The notes under the pieces were generated by a model. It ran no database searches and was not told the DNA's origin. It was given only the letters and a program-made list of their open reading frames with translations. Made by a program: the position numbers and the translations under genes. Positions 23,334-32,844 of a DNA stretch of 64,000 nucleotides are shown piece after piece; position 1 is the first letter of the stretch, and each line of letters begins with the position of its first letter. The stretch is from Prauserella halophila. GTDB lineage: Bacteria > Actinomycetota > Actinomycetes > Mycobacteriales > Pseudonocardiaceae. Location of the stretch: positions 657,318 to 721,317 of the forward strand of contig NZ_JAMTCQ010000009.1 of NCBI RefSeq assembly GCF_024171895.1. The letters run 5' to 3'.

Positions 23334-24967
23334 GCACGAGCGGGCAGCGCGCCCGGGGTGCGGGCCGGGTGCGCGGACTCGGTGTCGTCGCGCTCGCGGC
23401 GGTGCCGACCGCGTTCCTGGGCGTGCTGTTCGCCTGGCCGGTCGTGGCGATCCTGCGGCTGGGCGTCACCGACGGCGGGGTCGCGGCGGCGCTGGCGCAG
23501 GCGCAGACGTGGGATCTCGCCGCGTTCACCCTCGGCCAGGCGGCGGCGTCGACGGCCGTGGCGGTGCTCGCCGGCATGCCGGTGGCGTTTCTGCTCGCGC
23601 GGGTGCGGCTGCGCGCGGCGGGGTGGGTGCGAACGTTCCTGCTGGTGCCGTTCGTGCTGCCCACGGTCGTCGTGGGGCTGGCGTTCAAGGCGCTGTGGCC
23701 CGGTGGCGGGGTGGCGACGATCGTGCTGGCCAACGCGTTCTTCAACGTCGCCGTCGTCGCCCGCACCGTCGGCGGGCTGTGGGCGCACCTCGATCGCCGC
23801 GCCGAGGACGCGGCCCGCAGTCTGGGAGCGTCGCCGTGGCACGCGTTCCGCACCGTGACCCTGCCTGCGCTCGCGCCCGCACTCGCGTCGTCGGCGGCGG
23901 TGGTGTTCCTGTTCTGCTCGACGAGCTTCGGTGTCGTGTTGATCCTCGGCGGCGGGCGCTATCGCACGCTCGAGACCGAGATCTACCTGCGGACCGTCGA
24001 ACTGCTCGACCTGCCCGGAGCGGCGGCACTGTCGCTGGTGCAGCTCGCGGCGGTGGTCGGCGCGCTCGTCGTCGGCGGGGTGGCGCGGCGCAGGCGGGAG
24101 CGCGCCGCACCGCTGCGTGCTCCCGTGACGACGGCCCGCAGGCCTGCGGGCCGGGAGCGGTGGGTCGTCGGGGCCGCGTTCACGGTGGTGGCCGGGCTGC
24201 TGGCGCCGATCGTGGCCCTCGTCCTCCGTTCGCTGTCCACACGCGACGGTTGGGGGCTGGACGGCTACCGCGCGCTGGCGGGTTCCGGCGACGGCGCGCT
24301 GAGCGTCACCGGCTGGGAGGCTGCGCTGAACTCGCTGCAGACCGCGTTCGACGCGACGATGCTGGCGATGATCGTCGGGGTGCTCGCCGCGGTGGCGCTC
24401 GTGGCGGCGGGGCGGGCCCGTGGCCGCGGCGCACGCCTGGCCGGGGAGACGCTCGACGCGGCGCTGATGCTGCCGCTCGGCGTGTCCGCCGTGACCGTCG
24501 GCTTCGGCTACCTCGTCACGCTCGACGCGCTGCCGGGCGACCTGCGCACGTCCCCGCTGCTGGTACCGCTGGCGCAGGCGCTCGTCGTCGTGCCGCTGGT
24601 GATCCGCATGGTGCTGCCCGTGCTGCGGTCGGTCGACGACCGGCTGCGGCAGGCCGCCGCGACACTCGGTGCGGCCCCCGTGCGGGTGTGGTGGACGGTC
24701 GACCTGCCGCTGGCCGCCCGGTCCCTGGCGGCGGCCGCCGCGTTCGGTTACGTCGTCGCGATCGGCGAGTTCGGTGCGACGAGCTTCCTCGCCCGTCCGG
24801 CGGCGCCGACGCTGCCGGTGGCGATCAACGAGCTGATCAGCAGGCCGGGCGAACTGAACACACAGACGGCCTACGCGGCGTGCACGTTGCTGATGCTCGT
24901 CACCGCGGGTGTGGCCGCCGTCATCGACCGCCTGCGGGCGCCGCATGCCGACGTCGGGGAGTTCTGA
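23309..24967 (+). CDS. ABC transporter permease, fused two-domain (ThiP-like)
   Basis: About 552 residues with two BPD_transp_1 halves and about 12 membrane helices. Each half carries an EAA coupling motif: EDAARSLGASPWHAFRTVTLP in the first and RQAAATLGAAPVRVWWTVDLP in the second. This fusion is the ThiP/AfuB arrangement. The start is uncertain: GTG 23309 overlaps the binding-protein gene by 25 bases, while GTG 23369 would give 532 residues. The stop is directly followed by the ATPase gene. Confidence 0.88.
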   Translation: MARAVRGLSTSGQRARGAGRVRGLGVVALAAVPTAFLGVLFAWPVVAILRLGVTDGGVAAALAQAQTWDLAAFTLGQAAASTAVAVLAGMPVAFLLARVRLRAAGWVRTFLLVPFVLPTVVVGLAFKALWPGGGVATIVLANAFFNVAVVARTVGGLWAHLDRRAEDAARSLGASPWHAFRTVTLPALAPALASSAAVVFLFCSTSFGVVLILGGGRYRTLETEIYLRTVELLDLPGAAALSLVQLAAVVGALVVGGVARRRRERAAPLRAPVTTARRPAGRERWVVGAAFTVVAGLLAPIVALVLRSLSTRDGWGLDGYRALAGSGDGALSVTGWEAALNSLQTAFDATMLAMIVGVLAAVALVAAGRARGRGARLAGETLDAALMLPLGVSAVTVGFGYLVTLDALPGDLRTSPLLVPLAQALVVVPLVIRMVLPVLRSVDDRLRQAAATLGAAPVRVWWTVDLPLAARSLAAAAAFGYVVAIGEFGATSFLARPAAPTLPVAINELISRPGELNTQTAYAACTLLMLVTAGVAAVIDRLRAPHADVGEF

Positions 24968-25984
24968 ATGCTGACCGTGGACCGGGTGACCGTCACCTAC
25001 GACCGCACGCCCGCCGTGCGCGACGCGTCGCTGGAGATCGCCGATGGTGAGGTGCTGGCGCTGCTCGGGCCGTCCGGGTCGGGAAAATCGACGCTGTTGC
25101 GCGCGATCGCGGGTCTCGAATCGGCCACCGGCGCGGTCCGCTGGGACGGCGACGACCTCGCGGGTGTACCCGTGCACCGGCGCGGTTTCGGGCTCGTGTT
25201 CCAGGACGGCCAGCTGTTCCCGCATCGCGACGTCGCGGGCAACATCGCGTTCGGCCCGCGGATGCAGGGCATGCCCGCAGGCGACCGGGACCGCCGGGTC
25301 GCCGAGCTGCTCGAACTGGTCGGCCTGGCGGGCTACGAGCGGCGGCCGGTCACCGAGCTGTCCGGTGGGGAGGCGCAGCGCGTGGCGCTGGCCAGGGCGC
25401 TGGCGCCGCGGCCGCGGTTGCTGCTGCTCGACGAGCCGCTGTCCGGATTGGACGCCGAACTGCGCGAATCGCTGGCCCTCGACCTCGTCGGTGTGCTGCG
25501 TCGTGCGAAGGCGACGACCCTGCTCGTCACGCACGATCAGGAGGAGGCGTTCACTCTCGCCGACCGCCTGGCCGTGCTGGACGACGGGCGCATTCGGCAG
25601 TCCGGTGACGTGATCGACGTCTGGCGCGCGCCGGTCGACGAACGCGTGGCCCGCTTCCTCGGCGTCACCGCGGTGTTGCCGGGCGAGGTCACCGACGGCC
25701 GTGTGAGCTGCGCGTTCGGTTCGGCCGAGGTCCCGTGGGCGCGGGTCGGTACGGTGACGGTCGGGCTGCGCCCGCATGCGTTGCGTGTCGCCTCCACCGG
25801 GGTGCCGGGCGAGGTGGTGGCGCGGGCGCGGCGCCGCGACCACACGCGAGTGACCGTCGACGTGTCCGAGTCGGTTCCCGGTATGTCCACTGTGGATGCT
25901 GTGGCGACGATGGCCGACGCGGTGCAGCCCGGCGACGAGGTGCGTCTGGCCCTGGACCCCGGCGGCATGGCGATCGTCGGTTAG
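24968..25984 (+). CDS. ABC transporter ATP-binding protein (ThiQ-like)
   Basis: 338 residues: Walker A LGPSGSGKST, Q-loop VFQDGQLFPHRD, signature LSGGEAQRVALA, Walker B LLLLDEPLSGLD, H-loop LLVTHDQEEA, then a C-terminal TOBE-like regulatory extension (about residues 240-338) longer than E. coli ThiQ and more like iron/sulfate importer ATPases. ATG touches the permease stop, so translation is coupled. It powers the riboswitch-controlled importer. Confidence 0.88.
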   Translation: MLTVDRVTVTYDRTPAVRDASLEIADGEVLALLGPSGSGKSTLLRAIAGLESATGAVRWDGDDLAGVPVHRRGFGLVFQDGQLFPHRDVAGNIAFGPRMQGMPAGDRDRRVAELLELVGLAGYERRPVTELSGGEAQRVALARALAPRPRLLLLDEPLSGLDAELRESLALDLVGVLRRAKATTLLVTHDQEEAFTLADRLAVLDDGRIRQSGDVIDVWRAPVDERVARFLGVTAVLPGEVTDGRVSCAFGSAEVPWARVGTVTVGLRPHALRVASTGVPGEVVARARRRDHTRVTVDVSESVPGMSTVDAVATMADAVQPGDEVRLALDPGGMAIVG

Positions 25985-26008
25985 CGGCGGGAACGTCCTG
26001 TGCGCCTG

Positions 26009-27244
26009 CTAGAAGGGCGGCTCGTCGGGGAGCGGCGCTGATGGTGGTTGTGGGCTCGGTCGTCGTGGTGGTTGCCGTGGTGGTCGGGGTGTGAGGACGG
26101 GTTCTCGGTGTCCGGTGTGGGTGGTGCCGTTGGGTGTGGTGATCGCGGTGGTGCCGTGGTGCGGGTCGTAACTGGTGGTCCATCCGGGTGTGTTTTTCAT
26201 GCGGTGGTGTCGTCGGCAGCGTGGTGCGCTGTTGGCGGTTGAGGTGGGGCCGTGGTCGGCTGCCCATTCGCGTTGGTGGTCGAGGTCGCAGTGTCGGGCG
26301 GGTCTGCGGCACCAGGGGATGACGCATTCGCGGTCGCGTGCGCGGACGACGAGTTCACGGATGGTGGCGGTGGGGCGGCGTCGGGTGCGGCCGAGGTCGG
26401 TGGGTTGGCCGGTGGCGGGGTCGCAGAGGACGGTGCGCCAGGTGCTGTGGGGGTTGGTCATGATTTCTCGCGCCACGACCGCGGGGATGGGTCCGTAGCC
26501 GTCGAGTTCGCAGCCGGTGTCGGAGATGGACAGGGCGGTGTCGATGGGCAGGTGCAGATACACGGTCGCGGCCGCTTCGGGCACTCGAGCGCCGGGGTCG
26601 TTGCCGAGCAACAGGTCGGCGGTGATGTCGGCGCGGAGTTGGTCGAGGGTGCGCTGTTCGCCGTGTTTGCGCAGTGCTCTGGCGAGTGCGTCGATGCGGC
26701 TGTAGCAGGCGGAGGCCATGTCGGTGGGCAGGTCGGCGGTGAGGCGGGATTGGGCGTGGGGTCCGTGGTCGAGTTCGATCCGTCGCCCGTGTCGTGCCAT
26801 GCGGGCCCGTTCGGCTTGTCCGTCGGGGTCGACTTGTTCGACCAGGCGGGCGGTGTGCCGGGCGAGATTGCGGGGTTGCCACGCGGTGTCCGGTGCGGAA
26901 GCGAGTTTCGCGGCCAGCAACTCGTCCACCTCGCGGGCGTGTTCGTCGGACAGTGGTGCGGTCACGGCCAGGACCCGGCGGGCGCCGTACAACTCGACCT
27001 GCCCGTGGGTCATCGCGGCAAGAATGCCGGGCATTCGCCGGGTCAGGTCGAGCGCGTTGCGGATCCGTTTCTCCACCTCCACGGGCGGCACGCGAAGCGC
27101 AGGGGCCAGTTCCTCGGCCAGCTCGCGCCACTCGGACTCGCCGGAGGCGAGCGAGGCGAGGAACACCATCTCGTCGGCATCGGCCCGTGCCCGCCGACCG
27201 CGCAGCGACGTCGCCGTCGACGCAATTACCCCAGAGCCAGTCAC
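26009..27244 (-). CDS. DUF222/13E12-type protein with C-terminal HNH nuclease motif
   Basis: 411 residues. The N-terminal half is the helical DUF222 domain (VEKRIRNALDLTRRMPGILAAM, LYGARRVLAVTAPLSDEHA). The C-terminal half holds an HNH motif: CVIPWCRRPARHCDLDHQREW with the metal-linked Cys pair and Asp-His, then NSAPRCRRHHRMK. The tail is Pro-rich. This family is multiplied in actinobacterial genomes and behaves like a dispersed element, but its activity is unproven. Convergent with the thiamine importer. Confidence 0.88.
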   Translation of the reverse strand: MTGSGVIASTATSLRGRRARADADEMVFLASLASGESEWRELAEELAPALRVPPVEVEKRIRNALDLTRRMPGILAAMTHGQVELYGARRVLAVTAPLSDEHAREVDELLAAKLASAPDTAWQPRNLARHTARLVEQVDPDGQAERARMARHGRRIELDHGPHAQSRLTADLPTDMASACYSRIDALARALRKHGEQRTLDQLRADITADLLLGNDPGARVPEAAATVYLHLPIDTALSISDTGCELDGYGPIPAVVAREIMTNPHSTWRTVLCDPATGQPTDLGRTRRRPTATIRELVVRARDRECVIPWCRRPARHCDLDHQREWAADHGPTSTANSAPRCRRHHRMKNTPGWTTSYDPHHGTTAITTPNGTTHTGHREPVLTPRPPRQPPRRPSPQPPSAPLPDEPPF

Positions 27245-27703
27245 CCCACTATGCTATCGAACCCGTGATCGAAACACATCACCCACTAGTGCCCACCTTC
27301 TGCGAGTGCCCTCCCGTCGACCTGGTTCCACCACCTCACGCTGCAGGCAGGGCGCAACCAGTGCACTCAGCCGGAACAACCCAACGCAACCTTGCGCCCT
27401 GAATGCAGCGTGATACCGACAAAGCCGGGTCGGCGGGAGGACACGAAGTGGGTGTCATCCCGGAGACCTGCCCCGCCGGCGAGGCGACAAAACCCCGGCA
27501 CTTGCAAGCCTTCAGTCCGAAGTCCAGTCGGCGAAGCGGCCCCGAGGCCCGCAAACCTTCTCCCGAATCCCAGCCCCGGAACCTGCAAGCCCTCAACCCG
27601 GATCCCGGACTGCGAGGGACGAAACCCCCGAGAGTGGAACGCACTCGAGAATCGCACCCCTCGCAAAATCCTTCGCCGAAGAACTCCTCGTCGAAAAGCC
27701 GGA
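27245..27703. other. Gene-free stretch holding short interspersed repeats
   Basis: No convincing gene on either strand. The left part carries the HNH gene's upstream region. The right part contains three 23-base related segments and a run of GAA-rich sequence before the ABC permease stop. Minus-strand frames show repeated GLQVPG peptides only because of the repeats. Confidence 0.5.
27493..27596. repeat. Three dispersed 23-bp repeats, consensus CCCCGGNACNTGCAAGCCYTC
   Basis: Related copies at 27493-27515, 27540-27562 and 27574-27596, separated by 24 and 11 bases. Copies 1 and 3 differ at four positions; copy 2 is more divergent. Spacing is too irregular for CRISPR. Confidence 0.6.
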
Positions 27704-28573
27704 TCAACCGTCCTTGGACACCAGTCGCGCGTAGGCGATCGACAACCCGATGACCAGGTAGCACGCGGCCTTCAAGGCACCGCCGATCAGATCGGCATCG
27801 GGAATCGGATCCCGCAACACGTCGACGATCGCCCACCACGCCTCGGTGAGCAGGACCGGATGCAGCCACGACAGCGCGTCGAGGCTTCCGAGCACCGTGA
27901 ACACGATGATGCCGCCGAGTACGGAGGCCAGCACGACCATCGGGTGTTCGGTGAACGCCGAGATCGCGAGTGCGACCGCGCCGACCGCCCACAGTTGCAG
28001 CGTCACCCAGCCCACGGCGAGTGCGATGCGGCCGAGTGCGTCCGGAATGGACAGCGTCGTGCCAGACAGCGTGTACAGCGTGTCCGCTCCGTTGAGGACG
28101 AGCGCGGTGACGGCGCCGGTCACCGCAATCATGGTGGCGGCCACGAGCGTGAACGTGGCGACGCCCAGTGCCTTGACCAGCAGTAGTCTGCCCCTGCTGA
28201 CCGGAGCGAGCAGCCAGCCGCGCAGCGTTCCGGTGGCCGTTTCGCCGGCGAGCGCGTCCGCGCCCGCCATCGCGGCCGCCAGCGGGAGCAGCATCCGCAG
28301 TGTCATGGTCAGTGCTGCGATCGGCAGGACGAGCACGCTGCCCGCAGCCGTCGCCAACAGGCCGCCGCCCTCACCGGCACCGGGGCCTTCGCCGGGCGAC
28401 GAGGATCCCGTCGGGTCGGCCACCGCCAGCGCGATCCCCATGATCACCGGGATCACGCCGAGCAGGCCGAGTACGGCGAGCGTGCGCGGCCTGCGGAAGA
28501 TCCAGCGCAGTTCGGCCCGCACTAGCCGCGACACGGGAGCCGTGCGCCGAGCCGGTTCCGTCATGACCTCCAT
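27704..28573 (-). CDS. ABC-2 type transporter permease
   Basis: 289 residues with about six membrane helices: LRWIFRRPRTLAVLGLLGVIPVIMGIALA first, a long Gly/Pro/Ser loop, then LLPLAAAMAGADALAGETATGTLRGWLLAPVSR, the conserved coupling segment of ABC-2 permeases such as the NosY/drug-resistance group. The ATG at 28573 has AGGAGG at seven bases; an alternative ATG at 28564 overlaps the ATPase stop as ATGA. Works with the adjacent ATPase as an exporter, possibly acting on envelope lipids or peptides. Confidence 0.85.
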   Translation of the reverse strand: MEVMTEPARRTAPVSRLVRAELRWIFRRPRTLAVLGLLGVIPVIMGIALAVADPTGSSSPGEGPGAGEGGGLLATAAGSVLVLPIAALTMTLRMLLPLAAAMAGADALAGETATGTLRGWLLAPVSRGRLLLVKALGVATFTLVAATMIAVTGAVTALVLNGADTLYTLSGTTLSIPDALGRIALAVGWVTLQLWAVGAVALAISAFTEHPMVVLASVLGGIIVFTVLGSLDALSWLHPVLLTEAWWAIVDVLRDPIPDADLIGGALKAACYLVIGLSIAYARLVSKDG

Positions 28574-29544
28574 GTCGGCGCCTCCTCACTGTCCTGGGTC
28601 AGCCGGGCGAACAGGTCTTCGAGCCCGGTGCGGCTGCGCCGCGCCTCGTACACCGGCACGCCCGCGTCGACGAGTGTCGCGACGACGTCGGGTGCGGTGG
28701 CCCGCGTCAGTTCGGCGCGCACACCGTCCGGTGTCGGGCGAGCACTCAAGTGCGCCGCACGCAACGCCGTCACCGCCGCTGCCGAATCCGTTGTGGACAC
28801 TTCGAGTGCGGGAGACTCGGATTCGAGCAGTTCCGTCAGATCGCCCTGTGCGACGAGTGTCCCCTCGTTCATCACGGCCACGTGTGTGCACGTCGCCTCG
28901 ACCTCGGCGAGCAGATGGGACGAGACGAGCACCGTGACGCCGTCGCGATGCAGGTCGGCGATGACCGACCGGATCTCCCGCGTCCCCGCGGGGTCGAGGC
29001 CGTTGGTCGGTTCGTCCAGCATCACCAGTCTGCGCGGCACGAGCAAGGCGGCAGCCAGTCCCAGCCGTTGTTTCATACCCAGCGAATAGCCGCGGTACCG
29101 GCGCCCGCCCGCACGGGTCAGCCCGACCCGCTCGAGTGCCTCGTCGACCGCCGCGGGGATCCGGCCGGATGTCAGCCGGGGTTCGGCGGCCGCGAGGCGC
29201 AGCAGGTTCTCCCTGCCCGACAGGAACGGGTGGAATCCGGGACCTTCCACGAGGGCCCCCACGTCCGGCAGCGCCTCGGCCGCCCGGTCCGGCATGGGGT
29301 GGCCCAGCAGCTGGACGTCGCCGTCCGTGGGCTGCACCAGGCCCAGCAGCATGCGGATCGTGGTCGTTTTTCCCGAGCCGTTCGGTCCGAGCATGCCCAG
29401 CACCGCACCCTCGGGGACATCGAGGTCCACGTGCTCGACCGCGACCGTCCGGCCGTAGGTCTTGCGCAGCCCTCGGGTGCTGGCCGCGGTGGCGGGCCCT
29501 TCCGGGGAAGGACCCGCCACCGCCGACTCGGCCTGCGCGGTCAC
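28561..29544 (-). CDS. ABC transporter ATP-binding protein (DrrA/BcrA-like)
   Basis: 327 residues: Walker A LGPNGSGKTT, signature YSLGMKQRLGLA in the S-L-G-M form typical of BcrA/CcmA-type exporters, Walker B LVMLDEPTNGLDP, H-loop LVSSHLLAEVE. A C-terminal domain of about 100 residues follows as in DrrA. GTG start overlaps the stop of the LolA-like gene (GTGA), and its end overlaps the permease start, so three genes are translated as one unit. Confidence 0.88.
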   Translation of the reverse strand: MTAQAESAVAGPSPEGPATAASTRGLRKTYGRTVAVEHVDLDVPEGAVLGMLGPNGSGKTTTIRMLLGLVQPTDGDVQLLGHPMPDRAAEALPDVGALVEGPGFHPFLSGRENLLRLAAAEPRLTSGRIPAAVDEALERVGLTRAGGRRYRGYSLGMKQRLGLAAALLVPRRLVMLDEPTNGLDPAGTREIRSVIADLHRDGVTVLVSSHLLAEVEATCTHVAVMNEGTLVAQGDLTELLESESPALEVSTTDSAAAVTALRAAHLSARPTPDGVRAELTRATAPDVVATLVDAGVPVYEARRSRTGLEDLFARLTQDSEEAPTWRS

Positions 29545-30599
29545 CGGTTCTCCAGTGCCTGCCGCAGAACCTGCTCGGGCACGGCGCCCGCTGCGATCCG
29601 CCCGTCCTCGGTGATCAGCGCGGTGCCGATCCGGGTCTCGACGACGTGCCCGGAACCGAACTCACCCTGCACGGGCTTGCCGAACCGCTCGAGCATGCCG
29701 GTCATGTCGGTGCCGTTGCTTTCGGCGCCCTCACGCATCTCCGAGGGAATGCGCCCGAGCAGGACCGTGTCCCAGCCGTCTCCTGCGACGTCGAACTCCG
29801 GCCCTTCGGCGTCCCCGCCGTGCTGCGGTCCGCCATTCCGGCCCGGTTCGCGTTCGGTCACCTCGGTGCCTTCCGGCGGCGAGAACTCGAACAGTCGCTC
29901 CGGCTGCGGACCGAACTCGATCTCGGAGAATCCGGCCTCGAACGCGGGCTCGGTCGTGCCGTGCGTCAGCACCGACATGCGCAGCGGCAGCCGCTCCTCG
30001 GAGTCGACAGCCACCCGAACCTCCCGCACCAGCGTGCGCTCGTCCGGCTTCGGCGTCAGCACCAGCTCGTACGCCGCACGGCCCGCCACGCGCGCCGTCC
30101 CGTCGACCGACACGTTCGACGACTCCTCGAGCCGGTCCACGACCTGCGTCGCCACCTGCGAGGGATCGGCGCCCGCCGCCTCCTGGTTCCGGTGCTGCTC
30201 GCGCGCACCGTCGGGCAGTTCGGCCCGCGTGGCCGTGCCTGCCGCCGAATCGTAGGACCAGAACTCCCGCTCACCGAGCACGTACGTCAGTTCGCTCGAC
30301 TGCTGCTCCATCGCGACGCGGCCCCTGCCCTCGCCGTCGTAGTAGACTCGTGCCGACTGCGCGTCGAGCGCCGGCATTCCCGGCACCGACGGCAGCCCGA
30401 GCTCGTTGTCCACCGTCGCCGTGCCCGACATCGCGGGCGGCTGTGCCTTCAGCACCGAGCCGACCAGCTCCTGCGCTTCGATCTCCGGCAGTTCCGGCGC
30501 GCTTTCCGCCCCGGCGGGCATCGCCAGCAGGCCCAGGCCGAGTGCGCCTGCCGCCGTACCGGCCACCGCCACCGTCGCCGCTTTCCGTTTCGTGTTCAC
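29541..30599 (-). CDS. Secreted LolA-like/RseB-like protein
   Basis: 352 residues with a Sec signal (AGTAAGALGLGLLAMPAGAES, cleavage near residue 31) and a LolA/RseB-type half barrel: VGSVLKAQPPAMSGTATVDN, ARVYYDGEGRGRVAMEQ, REFWSYDSAAGTATRAEL and YELVLTPKPDERTLVREV. The last 90 residues contain a second small alpha/beta unit. In other bacteria this fold binds lipoprotein acyl chains or senses envelope damage. Placed first in the exporter operon and divergent from a two-component system, it could deliver a lipophilic ligand. GTG with AGGAGG. Confidence 0.8.
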   Translation of the reverse strand: MNTKRKAATVAVAGTAAGALGLGLLAMPAGAESAPELPEIEAQELVGSVLKAQPPAMSGTATVDNELGLPSVPGMPALDAQSARVYYDGEGRGRVAMEQQSSELTYVLGEREFWSYDSAAGTATRAELPDGAREQHRNQEAAGADPSQVATQVVDRLEESSNVSVDGTARVAGRAAYELVLTPKPDERTLVREVRVAVDSEERLPLRMSVLTHGTTEPAFEAGFSEIEFGPQPERLFEFSPPEGTEVTEREPGRNGGPQHGGDAEGPEFDVAGDGWDTVLLGRIPSEMREGAESNGTDMTGMLERFGKPVQGEFGSGHVVETRIGTALITEDGRIAAGAVPEQVLRQALENR

Positions 30600-30766
30600 G
30601 AGTCCTCCTCGCCACCGGGGTAGTCGCCAGTTTCCCAGTCACCGGCGTTTCCTGACACCGATGAGTCTTCGCGACGGGTCCTGAGACCGGCCTGAGAACG
30701 CCTGTCGAGCTGAGAGGTCGCTGAGAGATGCCGCGCTCGGGTGGCGAAAGCGGCATCCTGGCAGGC

Positions 30767-31471
30767 GTGGAACCGCGAGTGTTGGTCGTCGACGACGAAG
30801 TGGGCGTACGCAAGGCGCTGAGCCGTGGTCTCGGTGCGGAAGGCATGGACGTCACCGTGGCCGCGGACGGTCCGACGGCGCTGAACCTCGCCGGCACCGG
30901 GGCGTTCGATCTCGTACTGCTCGACATCATGCTGCCCGGCCTGTCGGGGTACCGCGTGCTCGAACGACTGCGTGCGGACGGGGTGACGACGCCGGTACTG
31001 CTGATCTCGGCCAAGGACGGGGAGATCGACCAGGCCGATGGTCTCGACCTCGGCGCCGACGGGTACGTCGTGAAGCCGTTCTCGTTCGTCGTGCTCGTCG
31101 CGCAGGTGCGCGCGACGCTGCGGCGCAGCGCCACCGAAGGTGCCCGCGGGCAGCTGCGGATCGGCCCGCTCGTGCTCGACCGTGGACGCCGCGAGGTGTA
31201 CTGGCGCGACGAACCGGTGCCGCTGAGCCCCAGGGAGTACGCGTTGCTCGAGGCGCTTGCGGGCCGGGCGGGAACCGTCGTGACCAAGGAGGAGCTGTTG
31301 CGCTCGGTGTGGGGTGACCAGCGGGCCGCCACGCGCAACGTCGTCGAGGTGTACGTGGGCTATCTGCGGCGCAAGCTGGACGCGGTGGGGGCGACCGCGT
31401 TCGTGCGGACGGTGCGCGGGCACGGGTACGTCGCGAGCGACCCCGAGTCGGAACGTGTGACGGGCGCGTGA
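30767..31471 (+). CDS. OmpR/PhoB-family response regulator
   Basis: 234 residues. Receiver domain 1-118 with acidic pair Asp9/Asp10, phosphoacceptor Asp53 (VLLDIMLPG), and Lys in YVVKPFS; winged-helix DNA-binding domain 130-230 (SPREYALLEALAGRAG, NVVEVYVGYLRRKL, VRTVRGHGYV). The GTG at 30767 starts exactly at the first receiver strand; an ATG at 30728 would add 13 unrelated residues. Its stop overlaps the kinase start (GTGA). Divergent from the LolA-like/ABC operon, its likely target. Confidence 0.9.
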   Translation: MEPRVLVVDDEVGVRKALSRGLGAEGMDVTVAADGPTALNLAGTGAFDLVLLDIMLPGLSGYRVLERLRADGVTTPVLLISAKDGEIDQADGLDLGADGYVVKPFSFVVLVAQVRATLRRSATEGARGQLRIGPLVLDRGRREVYWRDEPVPLSPREYALLEALAGRAGTVVTKEELLRSVWGDQRAATRNVVEVYVGYLRRKLDAVGATAFVRTVRGHGYVASDPESERVTGA

Positions 31472-32844
31472 CGAGCCCACTCCGCCACTGGTGGCGCAGG
31501 CGGAGTCTGCGCCTGCGCATCACCGCGGTGACCACGGTCGTGACCGCGGCCGTCCTGCTCGGGCTCGCGCTGTTCGCGGGACGCCTCGCCGGGCCGTGGC
31601 TGCTCGACGGCGTCGACTCCGACCTGCGGGCGGCGGCCGCGACGTCCGCACAGGCCGTCGAGTCGGGTACCGCTCCGTCCGCTCCGTCGACATCGGAGGG
31701 ACTGCGGGTGCGGGTGCTCGACACCGCGGGAGAGCCCGTCGACGACGGCGGGCCCCCGGCGCTCGGTGACGACCATGTGGGTGAGCTGAAGGCGGGCCTG
31801 GCGGTGACGGTGTCGGTCCGCAACGGCGGAGTGCCCACCCGGTGGGTGGGCACCGTCGCGACCGCACCGGACGGTTCCCAGCGCCTCGTGGTGGCGCAGG
31901 CCCCGTTGGCGGGCGCCACGACGGTGATCGCGGGCGGTGGCCGGGTGCTCGTCGGACTCGCCGTCGCGGGATCGGCACTGGTCGGCGCCGTGACGTGGCT
32001 GGTGACCGGTGCGACGCTGCGCCGCGTCGGCAGGCTGAGCCGGTCGCTGCGGGCACTGCCGAGTGGCACCCGGCTGCCGGAACCGGGATCCGCCGACGAA
32101 CTCGGTGCGCTGGCGTCCGAGCTCAACGAGCTGCTCGCCCGGTACGACGAGGTCGGGGAGCGTCTCCGCAGGTTCACCGGCGATGCGGCCCACGAACTGC
32201 GCTCGCCCGTGGCGTCCATCCGCGTGCAGGCCGAGGTCGGCGTCGCGGCATCCGACGGCGAGGTCGCGCAGGAGACGCTCGCCGACATCCTCGTTGAGGC
32301 CGAGCGGCTGTCCGCCCTGCTCGACGGCCTGCTGACGCTCGCCCGCGCGGATGCGGGGGACGTGCCCGTCGCCGAACCGGTCGAGCTGGTCACCGAAGCG
32401 CGTGCGGCGGTGGAGCGGATCGGCACCGACGCGCCCGACATGCGTGTCAGCGCGCTCGTGCCGTCGTCGTGGGCGCTGGCCACTCCGTCGGAGGTGGAGC
32501 TCGTGCTGGACAATCTGCTGCGCAACGCCTGCAGGCACGCGGAGAGCAGCATCGTCGTGTCGGTGCTCACCACCCGCGCCTGGGCGAGGGTGGTCGTCGA
32601 CGACGACGGTCCGGGAATCGACGCCGAACACCGCGGGCACGTGTTCGACCGCTTCTACCGGGCCTCCGACGACCGGGCGCGCAGTTCCGGCGGCACCGGG
32701 CTCGGGCTCGCGCTCGTGGCCGAGGCGGTACGCAGGCGCGGCGGGCGGGTCGTCGTCGGGGAGTCGCCGGACGGCGGGGCGCGGTTCGAGGTGAGCTGGC
32801 GCAGGCATGATCGCGAGCGCGAGGAGGCGACATGGACCGGGTGA
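31468..32844 (+). CDS. Sensor histidine kinase
   Basis: 458 residues. Two membrane helices (about 20-42 and 150-178) frame an extracytoplasmic sensor of about 110 residues. Then come HAMP, the HisKA H-box FTGDAAHELRSPV with His242, and HATPase_c: N-box NLLRNACRHAE, G1 VVVDDDGPGID, F-box HVFDRFYRA and G2 GGTGLGLALV. It phosphorylates the response regulator encoded just upstream. The 13-base overlap with the Nudix gene links it to that gene. The signal is unknown; an envelope ligand is likely given the LolA-like neighbour. Confidence 0.9.
   Translation: MTSPLRHWWRRRSLRLRITAVTTVVTAAVLLGLALFAGRLAGPWLLDGVDSDLRAAAATSAQAVESGTAPSAPSTSEGLRVRVLDTAGEPVDDGGPPALGDDHVGELKAGLAVTVSVRNGGVPTRWVGTVATAPDGSQRLVVAQAPLAGATTVIAGGGRVLVGLAVAGSALVGAVTWLVTGATLRRVGRLSRSLRALPSGTRLPEPGSADELGALASELNELLARYDEVGERLRRFTGDAAHELRSPVASIRVQAEVGVAASDGEVAQETLADILVEAERLSALLDGLLTLARADAGDVPVAEPVELVTEARAAVERIGTDAPDMRVSALVPSSWALATPSEVELVLDNLLRNACRHAESSIVVSVLTTRAWARVVVDDDGPGIDAEHRGHVFDRFYRASDDRARSSGGTGLGLALVAEAVRRRGGRVVVGESPDGGARFEVSWRRHDREREEATWTG

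Noticed and set aside
23186-25843. 885-residue open frame on the minus strand
   Set aside because: Antisense to the binding-protein, permease and ATPase genes; Arg/Gln/His-rich composition and no domain. GC-rich shadow frame.
27493-27596. Possible CRISPR-like repeats
   Set aside because: Only three divergent copies with spacers of 24 and 11 bases; no cas genes nearby.
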